DNA of 64,000 nucleotides, from the NCBI GenBank assembly GCA_941918925.1, contig OW799233.1:7246001-7310000 (forward strand). Direction: 5' to 3'. Source of the stretch: Phyto melanocephala. Its lineage: Eukaryota > Arthropoda > Insecta > Diptera > Rhinophoridae. Below the pieces are notes generated by a model. It did not search any database, was not told where the DNA came from, and saw only the letters and a list, made by a program, of their open reading frames with translations. Of this stretch, positions 12,829 through 25,900 are shown one piece after another; positions within the stretch are counted from its first letter, which is position 1; every line of letters starts with the position of its first letter. The position numbers were made by a program, and so were the translations under genes.

Positions 12829-13722
12829 TATGGAGAGATACACAATTGAGCAGCGCGTTAAAATAGTTGAAATCTTTATTTTGTGTTTTTTGTGAACACA
12901 TCTGTGCATGCTCGCCCAGTTCGTTCAGCGAAAAACATTGCTGTTGCCTGTGATAGTGTGGCAGAAGAACCGTCAACCTGGACTTGTCATCGTACCCTAG
13001 AATTAAAAATCTCACAAACATTATTGAATTTTGAATAAAAATTTGAATTTGTATGCTTACAAGGGTCAATTCACTCAAAAACTGAAGCCTATTGACTACT
13101 TTAAGCGTCAAAATGCCAAATGGTTGGTAGAACTGACAGAAGTGAAAAGTTAACAATCAGAATTTCCGCATTTGGGTAAATGAAAATCCACAAGTGGTTG
13201 CTAAAAAGTCGATCGTAACTGTTTTGTGCGATTTGTCAGCTAGCGCAGTCATTGGGCCTTATTTATTCAGTCGGCCAAGCAGTTACCGTGAATTGTCTTT
13301 GCTATCGCAAGCTTATAATAGACTTTTTGTAGCCAGAAATTCCGGAAATGGACCTGGAAGATATGTGGTTCCAACAGGATGTTTCAAAGAAAAATTACTC
13401 TTTAGTGCGAAAAATTCAATAGCCGTTTCTTCACACCGTTGAACTTCTTCTTTAAGGATATTTAGAAGAGAAAGTGTACGCAAATAAGCAAGAACAATTA
13501 AAAGATGAAATCATTTAGCATAGACCCAATATTGAACCTCAATTATGATGCAATATCATTGAAAATATGCACCATCAGATAGAAGTATGTTGCCGAAGCC
13601 ATGGCGAGCATTTGGCAGATATTTTGTTTCACACATAATTGTCATAGATCCCTCCATCACAATAAAAATTATTAAGATAATTCTCTGAAAACTTTTTTTG
13701 TTTTGTTCGGCCCACCCTGTAC
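12829..13722 (+). pseudogene. mariner transposase, near full length but decayed
   Basis: Starts MERYTIEQRVKIVEIFI, the usual mariner N-terminus. Further on: KNIAVACDSVAEEPSTWTCH, HRTLELKISQT, LKPIDYFKRQ (near 13085-13115), FRIWVNENPQ, KKSIVTVLCDLSASAVIGPY, then EDMWFQQD (second catalytic Asp retained, but followed by VSKK rather than GATCH) and near the end HGEHLADILFHT. Stops and small indels make it non-functional. The right end reads cccaccctgtac at 13711-13722. Confidence 0.8.
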
Positions 13723-13729
13723 TTGCCAC

Positions 13730-16700
13730 CAATTTTCTTTATTAATTGGGAAATCCCTATCAACAATAAAAACTTTCAAATCATTACCAAATTTGTATTA
13801 TATTACAAGTTTTGGGAAAAGGATATAAGAATGAAAACTATGTACTAGCCCAAACTAAAAACTAAAAATTTATACCACTAACATTCCGTTCCAAATTCGT
13901 TTGTGGTCAGACATCTCTTTCCAAGTGCTAACGCTATTCCAATATTTAAATAGTTCCCAACATAGTTGAAGAAAAACGTGTGGAGCAAGAAAAAAAAGAA
14001 AAAAATACTCGTGTTTGGAAAATTCAAATCACATTTTGATGCTGCTTGCTACTGCTACACAATTTTCTAGGATTCAAACGAGAATGAATTTTCAAACAGC
14101 CAACAACAACAGCAATAATAACAAAAAAAAAAAAAAGACATTTTGCACTCATTGTCAGTCAGAGGGCCAGTATTTCTCCATAAAAAAATATCCAACATAT
14201 GCCAAAAACTATAAGTTAGTAAGTAAGTATTATAGAATGGAAGATCTAGTCAAAAACACTAGGAAACTGTTTGAGCAGACTAGACAGTCATAGGATAATA
14301 CAGCACAGCACAGCGAGACAGACATGTTTTGTCTTTGATATGCATTCAAATAAAATTCACCCTCACACCCAATATTAAAATCATTCAGAACAAAAGGTAT
14401 GTCGTGACCCCAACGTGAATGCGTTTTGTGCGATTTAAATGTTGCCAAATAGTCGCGAACTCTTTATTATTATTGTTGTTGCTGCTGTGTTTTTTTTCTG
14501 TTTCTTTTTGTTGGCTTTGAATTGTTTCATATACATAAAGACAAGCTGACAGACAGACATACAGTAAGTGTATTCAGATATTGTTTTTGTTGTCATTGTT
14601 AAACGGTGGCTGGCTGTTTTAGCCAAATATATACAACAAACAGAAAAAGAGTTTAAAGAAAATAGTAAGAAAAAAATTCAAGCAAGGATTAAACACAGCA
14701 GCAAACACATACAGTTCAGATTTAACATAGTTTATATTAAGCAGAGATTCCCAAATATTTTTCTAGAAATTTGTATTAAAGTAGAAAATAAAAAAAGTAC
14801 GAGTACGAGCTTTAATAAAAACCCACAAAGTTTGTACCATCATGTAAATACATTCATACATACATAAGTATGTATCAGTGACCTCTTGCTTTTGCTGTTA
14901 GTGTTTAAATCATATTTTGTTTGCAATCACAACAAAAATTTATATTTTTATCAATATATTTCCAGGTAATGGACCGACTAAATCAATATTTTTTTAATTA
15001 ATGTCTTATAAAAGTTGTCTGGGAGCTGCAAAAATTGATTTTATGTAGTTAGAAAAGACATACGGGTTTTGCTCAACTTTAGTCTCTACTAAGTAGAAAC
15101 TGCTTACTTTCAATAGAAAAACTTTTGAAAGTGCTTTTTTTGAACACCAAATCTTAAACAAAAACAACAACAACAAAAAACAGAAGACAGTCCCTGCAGG
15201 CTGTGTCAGAGACACGGCCATTAAGTTTAACGTAGAATACGCCATCCGATAAGACAGAAAACATATATAACAATAAATGATAAATAACATAAGCAAAAGA
15301 GTTTATTTATTTGATAGTTACTGCTGTCAAACAGCATCAAGCAGCATTGTTATTTTAATTAATTGGCAGCACTTTCATTTAACATAAAAATGTATGAATT
15401 AATTTTTTCATATATTTTTTATAATTATATATCCATGTTAAATTCAAATTCACATTTAACATTTTGTTTCACTTAAATACATAAGTAAATATACGAAATT
15501 TCAATATTTCATCAATCAAAACAACAGCCGAAGGTTTGTGTCCACACTGAAACAGCAGCATAGTTTGTGTTCACGCTACAAACTCAAACACTCAACCAAA
15601 CACCACACATATGTTTGAGTGTATGTGTTTAAACAATTTTTATTTGAGAAATTTAAATATTAGGAAGATATCAACCAATATGAAATGTATATCAAACGAA
15701 AGATAACATCTTCATTTACCTACAAAAAAATTGTTAAAAAAAGTTATCTTGCCGTTTCCTCAAAATCAATGCAATAAAGATTACAACAATAACAATCTGA
15801 CATGACTCCCTATACCGTAAGGTAAGACGTATTCTACGCCAAAAAACGACAAAATATTTTTTAAACAGAAGATTAAATAATTGCAATGCATTCTCTTTGT
15901 TTTGTATTTTATACCAAAAACACAAAAAACACTCTGCAAAAACAACTTTAATTTGTTTTGTTACACATGGCGCATGTTTTAGTGTTGAACAGTGTTCTAC
16001 AAAAAAGAAAATTACATCGTTCACCTGGTCACTCTATGTGAGTTTTTTAATTTATATTTTAACCGTTTTATATATGTTAGAAAATAACTTTTTTCATTTT
16101 TCGTTTTTTTCCGTTATTTTAAACGAAACTTTTTGTTTAATTTTACCGTTGTTTTGTATACATCAAATTTTTTAAACATTATTTCAAGTTCTTTAAGTCA
16201 GTCAAAGAAGGTCATTGCAAATGATACTCTCTTACAATCTTATGTGTTTTTTTTAACTTTGCCACAAATTCAGAATTTGTAATATATGTTCAATAATAAA
16301 GTAAAACTGGTATTAAGAGACCGTTCACGCAAAGAAAAAATATGGTTGTGGTAATCATAATCTAAGAGCAATATACTATGATTGAATTGTATGATTGTGG
16401 TTGAAACATATAATGGTTGCCAGTTATCATTTTAAAGAAATTTAATATATTTTTTTTCCAAATTCCCTCATAAACTATGAAATTATCTTGCAGTAAAGCC
16501 TTCTCTTGGCTTTGGGTATCACTGAAATTAAACAGCTACATAAAAAATTACAAAAAACGGAGCAGCAAGTCTTCCAAAAAGTAAAAAGCAACAACAACAA
16601 AAATTGCAATGTAAAAAGCTCAACAATACTGTAAGCGTTTTTCCCTTTTGCTTTTAATTTGTTGGTGGGTTTAATATTTAACCACCAAAAATAAAAAATC

Positions 16701-17300
16701 TAAAAAAAATAAAAAAACCCTGAAAATGTGAAAATAAACTGTTTGTTGTGCAAAGCATTTAAAAATCCACAAAATATACTATATTGTACACAATATTGCA
16801 CATAAATAGTATTTAGGCACATAGTAGTAAGGAAAAAGTGCACATTATACACACAAATATAAAAAAACAATCATGCATTTGTAACTTTAAAGTATAAAAC
16901 ACATATACACAAATCTATAAACTTTTTGCAAAAGTACTCTACTCTGTGCCATAAAATGCACATCTCGACGACCTTTTTGCTCATTTTTATTGAAATAAAA
17001 AGCGAAGGAAAAAAGGAAAAAAAACTAAACGGAACTGAACAACAACATTTGGTAAGAAATTGTTGTGGCAAAGTTAAAACGCCACAAACAGCAATCATAT
17101 TAACAGCAACAGAAAATTGTTAACCCTATTGAATTAAGTGGGTTCGTTTTGGTTCTAGGCAAATAAGAACTTTTTAAAATTTCTATAGAAAATCATTTAA
17201 AATTTTTATGATCAAGGCGGTTCTAATACCTATAAGAATAAAAATTGTTGTATTGAAGTACACGAAAAAAAATATTGCTAAGCCTAAAAGATTGATAAGG
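13730..17300. other. AT-rich stretch with fragments of TIR elements
   Basis: No gene. The segment 15310-15640 holds CAG/CTG-bearing patches similar in style to the 12214 element. Facing copies of cgtagaatacg sit at 15228 and near 15830. AT-biased ORFs of up to 99 codons lack domains. Confidence 0.35.
16326..16436. mobile_element. end fragment of the CACGCAAAG-ended element family
   Basis: cacgcaaagaaaaaatatgg and the following 90 bases match, base for base with few changes, the right end of the element at 62253-62942 read in reverse. Only one terminus is present, so this is a truncated copy. Confidence 0.7.
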
Positions 17301-17307
17301 TTTTGAC

Positions 17308-17516
17308 CAAGGCATATTTATTCATCAGGTAACCGCAGTTCAAATTTAAAATTTTTGCTTATATTTTTTTAATATGAAGTTTGGCATTTGAAATAAATAA
17401 GAGAAGAGAAAAAATTGTTTTTTATCTATGGATTTTGACAGCTGAAATTTAAAATAAGTGAAGAAAAAAATTATCAGCTGATGAATCAAGACTACCTGAT
17501 GCATAAATGTGCTTTG
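17308..17516. mobile_element. CAAGGC-family MITE, 209 bp, with 8-bp target-site duplication
   Basis: Left end caaggcatatttattcatca, right end in reverse caaagcacatttatgcatca. Flanked on both sides by gttttgac (17300-17307 and 17517-17524). 8-bp duplications are made by hAT and P superfamily elements. Contains tcatcagctgat and tgacagctgaa motifs also found in the copy at 46399-46598. No coding capacity. Confidence 0.9.
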
Positions 17517-17529
17517 GTTTTGACTTTGG

Positions 17530-19040
17530 AGAAAATTTTCGATTATATTTTTTTATATAAAATTTTCGAAACTTTTTAAAAATATGTTAAAAAAATATTT
17601 TACAAATGATTAATTTAATTACAAATTAAATTTTGGTTTGATTAAAAAAAATTAAAAAAAAGAATTTTTGAAATATTTAGATTCGATTTTTTATAAAATA
17701 TAGTTTCAAAATTTTTTTCAACTAAAAAACTTTTGATTATTTTTCTTTTTATCGACATGTGTTTTCTTTTAAAGAAATGTATATGGTAATTTTTTATGAA
17801 AAATTGTTAGTGAAGTTTTATTTTAAAAAAAATTAATAATTTTTTTATTTAAAAAAAATATATTCAATAAAATCTTTTTCTTTTCTAAAAGTTCGTATTT
17901 AAAAAGTTTTCTATTAATAAAATATCTCCATTTATAGAAATGTCTCTATTTTTATATTTGCTTTTGATTTCTATGCTTTAAGGGAAATGCTAAATATTTT
18001 CTTTTTATAAAATTTTTTTGATAATATTTCTTTTTATTGAAAATTATTTGTATAAAAAGAAGGTTTCCAGAAAAAGCAGGTCATTGTTTACTTCCTATGG
18101 TGGCCATTTTATTTAAGCAATGTCGGCAAAATCTAATGAAGTCAATGAAACGTCATATGGACTGAGAGATTCGCTGCCATCTGTGAAAGTGTGTACTAGA
18201 GTCGGACACAATTGGTTTCCGACTCCATAAAGTGTGAATTTTCTGAGTTTATTGAGCACTGTGCGTTTGTCCCAGTGGTGGTTGAAATCAATTTTTACAT
18301 GCCAACACATGTTACATGTGTTGGAGATATTTGGGAATGAATACAGCACAATTCCTTCTTAACTTTCTGAGCAAATAAAAACGGCTAATAGCCCCTTTTT
18401 TCTATATTTTTGCCACACAAAATAACTTGTAGACACATTTCTTAGTATTTGTGTGCCTCTTATGCTATTCGAAAAATCAGACACTAATCGGCAAAGTTAT
18501 AGTCAAAAATTATTTTGACAAATTTATATTTTTTTTAAATTTTTTGAAGATCTAGTGACGCAAAATTGCAAGCCATAGCCTTAGATTGTTTTTCTAAGAA
18601 AAACTAATAAATTGGTTTGAAATTTAGAAATAGGCACCGAAATACAACTAAGTCAATGTTTTTCTTAAAATTTACAAACGAAAATCTATTTGTCTAGCTT
18701 TTTAATAGCCGAGAGGGTTGATATGGATGTTAAATAAAAGGATTTGATTAGTCATACGTAGCGAACTAAGAAAAATTTAAAAACCAAGATGGCGTCCTAA
18801 ATAAAATGGTTCATCCCCTTAACCCCCACAATATGGATATCAAATGAAAGGGTTTGACCAATAGAATACAGCAAACTATGCAAATGTGTAAGATTCAAGA
18901 TGAGTATCAGTTGAAATGGCTGGACTAGTAGAATACAATTAAATATGTAAAAATTCACAATCTAAGATGGTTGGTGTTTTTATAAATGCAATGTAGCATT
19001 TCAGTATGGATATCCAATTCTATTTAGATTTTTGACAATG
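17530..19040. other. AT-rich stretch, no gene
   Basis: Runs of A and T with interspersed imperfect repeats of short phrases such as caaatgaaagg and ccaagatgg (18720-18970). The 78-codon minus-strand open stretch at 18113-18349 has less AT-biased composition but no recognisable domain. Confidence 0.35.
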
Positions 19041-19045
19041 TATTA

Positions 19046-20917
19046 CACAGTACAACACATGATTTGCCAACTCAATTCTGTTAACTGTATGTGAAATTAG
19101 ACCCAAAAAGAAGAATTTCTGCATCATTCGTTTTGTCTTCTTACCTGCGATTTGAAGTTAGTATCGATTTGAAGTTAGTACTATCGTATAGGGGAATTTA
19201 TCACGTTTTAGGCCCTGTTGTTTGACATAGCTCGACAACCACTAGCCCAATTTAGTTGAAATAAATTTTAAAAAATTAAGAATTACAATTCCCTTAATCT
19301 GTTTATATATTGTTTTCCTATACAAGTAACACTTTCGAAGTTAAAAATGAATGTATGAAGGGAAAAAATTATTTTTTGCCTAAAAATTTAAATTTTTTTT
19401 TTTTAAATACATAAAAAATCCAAAATGGAAAAAAGTTTCAAGTCTAGTTATTTTTTCGCAAAGTCACATAACCTATGAGCAAAATGAGACAAAGATCATA
19501 AAAATCGATGCACGCGTTTCGCTTTTATTCGCAATTGAGTAAATGTATGAATTTCAAAAATTTGCTCGAGATATGCACAACATTATTTGGAGAAAACATT
19601 GACACCTTTTTCATGATTCTGAGAATTAAAAAAAAAGGAATAAACAAAAGGTTATTTGATTTTTATGATTGCGGTAATAAATGTACGTGGACAATTAAAC
19701 GGAAAGTGGACATTTTTATTATTTTGGGTTTTCCGGTGGCTACCTATATGATTTTTTTACAGAAATTGCACCTACATTTAAGGGTGGTCATTATATTGAA
19801 AGTTTTGCACAGTTTGAAACGTACAAGTGCTGAATCAGGTATATAGCCAGCCGCCCTTAAAATATGCGCCCATTTATAAGTACCTGGCAGTAAAATATTC
19901 AAAAATACGTAGTATTTATAGGTGTGCACGAACAAGGAGAGAGGTTCCACCAGGTGACCATGCCATTTGAAAAGCGGTTCAAAAGCAAAAAATTGGATGC
20001 ATTGCTTGCGGAGGTTTGTTGGTGGAGTTCCACAATTATGCAGTTTGAAGAAAGCACCGAAGATGAAGACATTGAAATTGGTAAACACAGTGAAAGAAAC
20101 ACGCCCTTGAATAGTATGTGTATCTCGGATGACGATACAGACTCAGACCATGAATATGAACAACCTACGAAGAAAACAGGATCATCAGAACCACAAGCGT
20201 CAACTTCTACAAGGATGGATATTGCCAATAATTGAAAAAATGTTCTAAATTTTGTTTTTATGCATATTATAATTGCGTATTAATTGCATATTATTTTATT
20301 TTCATTAAGTTTTTATAAATAAAGTTTTTTTTGCATGATAATTTTTTAATTTATATTTTTATTTTTATTTTAAGGGTGGTGGCTATAACTGATTTTTGAA
20401 ATTCATACATTTACTCAATTGCGAATAAAAGCGAAACGCTTGCATCGATTTTTATGATCTTTGTCTCATTTTGCTCATAGGTTATGTGACTTTGCGAAAA
20501 AATAACTAGACTTGAAACTCTTTTCCATTTTGGATTTTTTATGTATTTAAAAAAAAAAAATTTAAATTTTTAGGCAAAAAATAATTTTTTCCCTTCATAC
20601 ATTCATTTTTAACTTCGAAAGTGTTACTTGTATAGGAAAACAATATATAAACAGATTAAGGGAATTGTAATTCTTATTTTTTTAAAATTTATTTCAACTA
20701 AATTGGGCTAGTGGTTGTCGAGCTATGTCAAATAACAGGGTCTAAAACGTGATAAATTCCCCTATACGATAGTACAAACTTCAAATCGATACTAACTTCA
20801 AATCGCAGGTAAGAAGACAAAACGAATGATGCAGAAATTCTTCTTTTTGGGTCTAATTTCACATACAGTTCACAGAATTGAGTTGGCAATCAATTAACTG
20901 AAAAATGTTGTACTGTG
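19046..20917. mobile_element. DNA transposon with long (about 520 bp) terminal inverted repeats, 1.87 kb
   Basis: 19046-19561 and 20392-20917 are near-identical inverted arms running from cacagtacaaca at the tips to aaatgtatgaatttcaaaaa inside. Flanked by TTA on both sides (19043-19045 and 20918-20920), a 3-bp duplication. The middle 830 bp include a transposase-like terminal exon (19922-20235) and a polyadenylation signal, so this is an internally deleted element. CAC- tips with a 3-bp duplication fit CACTA/Chapaev-like groups; TTA also fits PIF/Harbinger. Superfamily unresolved. Confidence 0.88.
19922..20235 (+). CDS. C-terminal exon fragment of a transposase-like protein inside the long-TIR element
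   Basis: Follows an acceptor-like tatttatag. Reads GVHEQGERFHQVTMPFEKRF, then KLDALLAEVCWW, and an acidic tail (FEESTEDEDIEIG; SDDDTDSDHEYE), ending ASTSTRMDIANN and TGA. The pattern GERFHQ...EKR...LA(D/E).CW is one I remember from repeated, transposon-derived proteins of hydra, crustaceans and insects; I cannot confirm the family here. AATAAA lies about 85 bp after the stop. No catalytic domain remains in this copy. Confidence 0.6.
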
Positions 20918-20989
20918 TTATGATTCTAACGCTATACGGTTGTTGTCGATATTAATTTGGGAACAAAATATATTGGCAAAAAATTAGGG

Positions 20990-21185
20990 GTTGCGTTTAG
21001 ACAGAATTGAAGTTACAATTGAAATCATTGCATTAATTAAAACACCCGGTTTCGAAAAGAATAAAGCAAAATGGCGTACAACATTAAATATGAAATCAAG
21101 ACTACGATGTGTTAAATATACCCACATGATGATTAAGGATATTATCAGACTCGGCACGGCCAAATATAGCACACTTACTTGCTTT
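20990..21185 (+). repeat. fragment ending in the dispersed 'cggcacggcc' terminal repeat
   Basis: cagactcggcacggccaaat atagcacacttacttgcttt at 21147-21188 is the reverse of the start of the repeat at 60318 (aagtaagagcgctatattcg gccgtgccgaat). The upstream 150 bp are unassigned. Confidence 0.6.
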
Positions 21186-21189
21186 TTTA

Positions 21190-22190
21190 TAAAAATTATT
21201 TTGTTAATTCTTTTCCATATTTCCCTACGACATTGCATAGCCTTTTAAGGGAAATTATCTAAAAATATATAAATGTTGTGTTTTTGTAAAATGTTGGGAT
21301 ATTTTCACGGGTTCCCTATGAATATTCCAAGGGTTAACAAATATTTGCTGTTTAACTTAAAATGCCAAAAATTGTATTAAAGTAGAAACCCTTTCTTCTC
21401 CTTCAATGTAGGTTTTTATTGTAGGCTTTTTCTTAATTTTCGTTTTTTTTTTTTTAGTTTTTGTTTTTGCCATAGTAACATAAGTACAACAACGACGTAG
21501 CAAAAATAACTAATACACTACATACAATCCAGAAGAAAAGAGTAATCGCACATACAAACATACAAACCAACATATTAAAATAACGTAAGAGTGCAATATG
21601 TATGATTACGTTTAAAATTTTTGGTACGTTATTCTTCATTTTTTTTTCTTCGTCCTCGCTTTTATTTTTTCTTTTATTTTTTTTAGGTTGTTGGTGGATT
21701 TTTTTTTATATCTTTGTTTGTTCGTATGTTTTTGTTTTTTGCAGTTGCTGCTGCATTTGCATACAATAAGAAAAGAAGAATAAAGTACACAGCATGTTAT
21801 CTTTCTATGACCTACACCAATATTTCTGAGAATGATGTGTCTGTCCAGTATCTGTTTCGATTTGGAATCAACGTCTTCGTTGTTGTCGTCGTCCATCGTA
21901 TTTGTTGAATAACTTGACGCTTTAATATCAGCGCACAACAACCAGACAAAAATTAAAGAAAATTCGTATTTAAAACAAGCAACATGTAGTGAACGTATTT
22001 TTACACTCACAAATTTTCCTGACAACAAAAAAATAATTTATAAAAAAATTTTTAATATTTTTAAATTGAATTAAAATGCCTTTATAATGGAAATAATTAC
22101 TGTGTTAATACAATATTTGTGTCCAAAATTTGAATGTTCTTAAATAGCAACATAAAAATATATGACTGTTGTGAACGACTCCTTATAAGT
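21190..22190. other. AT-rich stretch, no gene
   Basis: Long T runs and a Lys-rich 130-codon minus-strand open stretch (21636-22028) that derives from those runs. I see no domain, splice pair or RNA gene. Confidence 0.35.
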
Positions 22191-22196
22191 AATTAA

Positions 22197-22934
22197 AGCT
22201 GGATTCACCCATAAAATTTTAGTTCAGAACAAATTTTTTTATATTGAGTTTGACGTTTTACTTTTGAGAGAGAGAGAGAGATTATTTTGTTCAGAAAGTT
22301 TTTTCTTGAATTGGTTTAATTTTAATTCTTGTTCAGAAGAAACTGAATTGGGATGCCATTTTTTTTTTTTAATATTTACATGAAAATTGAATTTGGTTGC
22401 TACATCACACAGTGTAAGTACATTTATTATACAAAAATTGTTTTTGCCGAAAATTAACAATTAAAATGGAATTTAATGAAAATATTGCTCAAAAATTAAT
22501 AGAAGAATTAAAAAAACCTGGAAGAGTATGTTTGTATGACATGAGCAATAGTGCATACAAAAATAATTATTTAAAACAGGGTTTATGGAATGAAATAGGA
22601 GCGACTCTTTTTTTTTTGGATTTTTTTTTTATAAATTTCTTTTGCAAACAAATTGACTTTATGCACTTTAATTAAAAATAATAATTTTAGTTTTCTTCTA
22701 TCCGACATTTTCTTCACATATATTTTAATGAAATAATTTACGTTTGTATTTATTTACATAGTTTGCTAGCGGTGCTGCCACTTTGTACAACTGTTTGCAT
22801 TTTTATATTATATGGCAGCTTTGTTTTTTTGAAAAAATTTTCTGAAATGGGTGAATCGTTCTGCATAAAACTCTTAGTAAAAAATTGTATTCTCCGGAAA
22901 AAATTTTGTTCAGAACAAATGGGTGAATTCACCT
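22197..22934. mobile_element. PIF/Harbinger-like element carrying a MADF exon, 738 bp
   Basis: Terminal repeats agctggattcaccc and (reversed right end) aggtgaattcaccc, 12 of 14 identical, with further similarity (gttcagaacaaa on both sides). Flanked by TAA on each side (22194-22196, 22935-22937). The 3-bp TWA duplication is a hallmark of PIF/Harbinger elements. The interior encodes the start of a MADF domain. The nuclease (transposase) gene is absent, so it is non-autonomous. Confidence 0.8.
22466..22605 (+). CDS. first exon of a MADF-domain protein of the Harbinger-like element (truncated)
   Basis: Begins ATG in a good context (ttaaaatgg): MEFNENIAQKLIEELKKPGR, then VCLYDMSNSAYKNNYLKQGL and WNEIGATL. 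The sequence (L)I..(K)..xCLYD.S...YKN.....L.WNEIG is the N-terminal part of a MADF domain (a Myb/SANT-like DNA-binding fold). The frame then runs into poly(T) and stops, so the second half of the domain is missing. PIF elements of Drosophila are known to carry a MADF gene beside the transposase gene. The end was set where similarity stops. Confidence 0.7.
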
Positions 22935-22939
22935 TAAGA

Positions 22940-25900
22940 GTGATATGTATATCAAATTGAAATCGCTGATTTTACAAAATTTTTGATAACAGATTAGATT
23001 TTAAGGGATATTCTATGTAAATATCACAGACGGCTCGGCTTATCAGATTCTTAGCCGATTGACACAGATATCTGAATAGTTATGACAGCATAAAAAACAT
23101 TATACACACAGTAGTATTAATTTAGGACAGTTTTTACTTGAAAAGCAACAACAATTTTTTTAAACTATTGTTAAATCTAAGAACATTATGACATAAAAGG
23201 ACTTGTTGTGAATACAGTAAATGTTTTTTTTTTATTTTATTTTGGGAGCAAAAAAATGTTTTCTTGATTCTGCAAAATATTTCCATTTCTCATCTCTGTA
23301 CGAATATAATTCAACACTTTAATAACATATAAAATTAAATTGTATTGTTTTCAATTTTTATTTTCAATGGAAATTACCAGCAACAAGCATATAAAACTGT
23401 AAACCAAGCGCAGATCTAGGGTAGGGAATAAAAAAAATGGATACTTCCCCCTCCTTATCAAATTGTTTCTTTTGATAGAAAATAGTTTTGGCAGCTATAA
23501 GACAAACAATTCATATATTTGCAAGAAAAACTTCCCTCCCAACGCGTAAGTTAAATCTGTGCCTGCTGTAAACTAATATAAAAATAATGCCAATTAGTAC
23601 ATTACAATTGAACATTTATTTTCTTCGAGTGTATTTCATAAACATAATAAATAAATAAACAAATAAAAATTGTCGTTTAAAATTTCCACAAAAAACTTAA
23701 CTTTAGTTTGGCTTTTAATGTCACCGTTTTGAATTGTTATTAAGATGCTGATCTTTATATACAAAATAAATTTTCTGTTCTTCTTTAAATTTTTTTTTTG
23801 TAATAAAAATGGTTAATAGAGATTAAAAATCAACTAAAACAAAACCCCTCCCAAAAATATCTATTATAAAATTAATTTCAATTGCAACTTCCGTTTATCT
23901 TTCACCGAATATTTGTCTCGATTATTTAGACATTTAGAATTGGGTCGTTTTCCCTCTCTTTTTCTCTCTTTTATACCCTTGCCACTAGACGTACTATAAT
24001 GATGAGTTAGAAAAAATATTTCGTATTATAACAAAATTTTAATATTTTCCCACGATAGAGAAAAGCTCTTTGATCGTGCTTAAATTGATATTTTATAGAT
24101 TTAAGGAAAAACGCTGCCTGCAGCGACAAGCGTTTCTTTTTTCCTTTGTTATCGTCATTGTTGTTGTTAGTTTAGTTTATCTGGATACAAACCATTTTAG
24201 AACAGCAATTTTCATATTCTTAAAAAAGGTGCATACATAACTATGACCATTGGTTGAAAACTAAGAGAAGAATTATAAAAATCAAAAAAATTGAATGCAA
24301 AAAAAATCAGAACATAACAACAGCAACAACAACACCAAACTGATACTGAAAACAAAAACGAAAACTACATTCTAATAAAATGCTCTATAAAAAATGGCAA
24401 ATGTTCTCTAGCTGCAGGACAGATTTTTATGTTAGACAACATCTACAACAGAAAAATTATATCTACAGCGATAAGAGTGCAGCAGAGTTTTCCAAGCTTG
24501 GCACTGTTACTGGTGAAAATTTATCGTAAATAAACTACAAACATAAAACTTAGCAAACACATTTTTTCTATATGAAAAATTTATTAAAAATTTCTATACA
24601 AAAATCTCTATTGATGGATAATCTTTAATAGATTCTATAAATAGAGAATAGATTTTTCTATACAGATGGAGTTTATAAAAGAAATTTTCCATAAATACAT
24701 CGTGCATTAAAAATGATATTTCAGAAGAAAGACGTAGCAATAGCAAAATAACTATTTAAAGAAAAAATTATAGAATTTCTTTTAAAGAAAATTTTTTATT
24801 AATTTTCTTTATAAGATGTATTTGTGCATGTCTAGTAACTTCTCCTAAAAAGATAATAAAAAATCGGAATAGAATATTAAAAATACTTTTTTAAATATTC
24901 TCTATTAAACGAAAAATTGTTGGTAATTGAAGTTAATAACAGAAATTATAGAAAATGTTCTTAAAACATAAACTAAATCGCAATTTCTAAAAATTAATTA
25001 TCAAAGTAGAAAAAAAAATTAATAAAAAATTATTAAGACAAATTTTATAGAAAATCCGTTTTTATTGTAGATTTTGCCGGCAATGTCTTTTAATTTAGAA
25101 TCTTGGTAGACCTGCTCTCTCTATTTGGGAAACTCTGAGTTACAAACTTTTCTTGCTATTTTTCTCTAACTTTTTTATTCCAACTTAACCAAAGATCATT
25201 ATGAACGTCTTCTTTGCATTGCTTCAATAGTTGATGATAATTGAGAATCTATTGAACTTAATAGTCCTGTACATAAAATGTTCATCGTATTTTAATGTTT
25301 CCTCTTCGTCTACTCCCGAGGCAATACATCATGTGTATTAAATGTTCTGTTTGTTGTTGAGCTTTTATTTGTGGAGTGGATTTTTAACGCATGTCATGTT
25401 GATTTAATTGTTTTCTATTAAAACTATTGACAGTTTTAATTATAAAACAAGCAATTCTTACAAATTGTGATTAATTCTGTGATCGTTAATGTTATCTTGT
25501 TTGTTCTCATTTAATAGCTGAGTGTGCATATTCAATGTTAGAGAGTGGAGTTTGACTCTTAAATATATAAAAAGTAGGAAGATGATTTTAAAAGTTACGA
25601 AACACTTTCAAGGACATGTTTGAAAAGGATTCAAATTTGTCTACAATAACTCTGTTTGGCCTTTTGGGGCTTTTTTATTACGTAATTGAATAAATAATTA
25701 AATAAATATAAGTTTTATATTTGATTATCTAGAGGACTGCTGTTAGATGGATAACATGGATTCCCTCATTTCTAAGCAAATTGGAAAAAACACTGACATG
25801 ATCGCTTTAAGCATAATATAATACTAAACAGCTATGGCAGGCGAAGTTTAGGAAAGCGAACTGTATACTTCTCCAAAAATTAACTTCAACAAAAGGTTTT

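Noticed and set aside
15228..15840. Facing cgtagaatacg motifs as a TIR element
   Set aside because: Similarity does not continue inward beyond about 12 bp, and there is no duplication.
18113..18349. 78-codon minus-strand ORF as a gene
   Set aside because: No recognisable motif, splice signals or polyadenylation arrangement.
21636..22028. 130-codon Lys-rich ORF
   Set aside because: Product of poly(T)/poly(A) tracts; no domain and no splice context.
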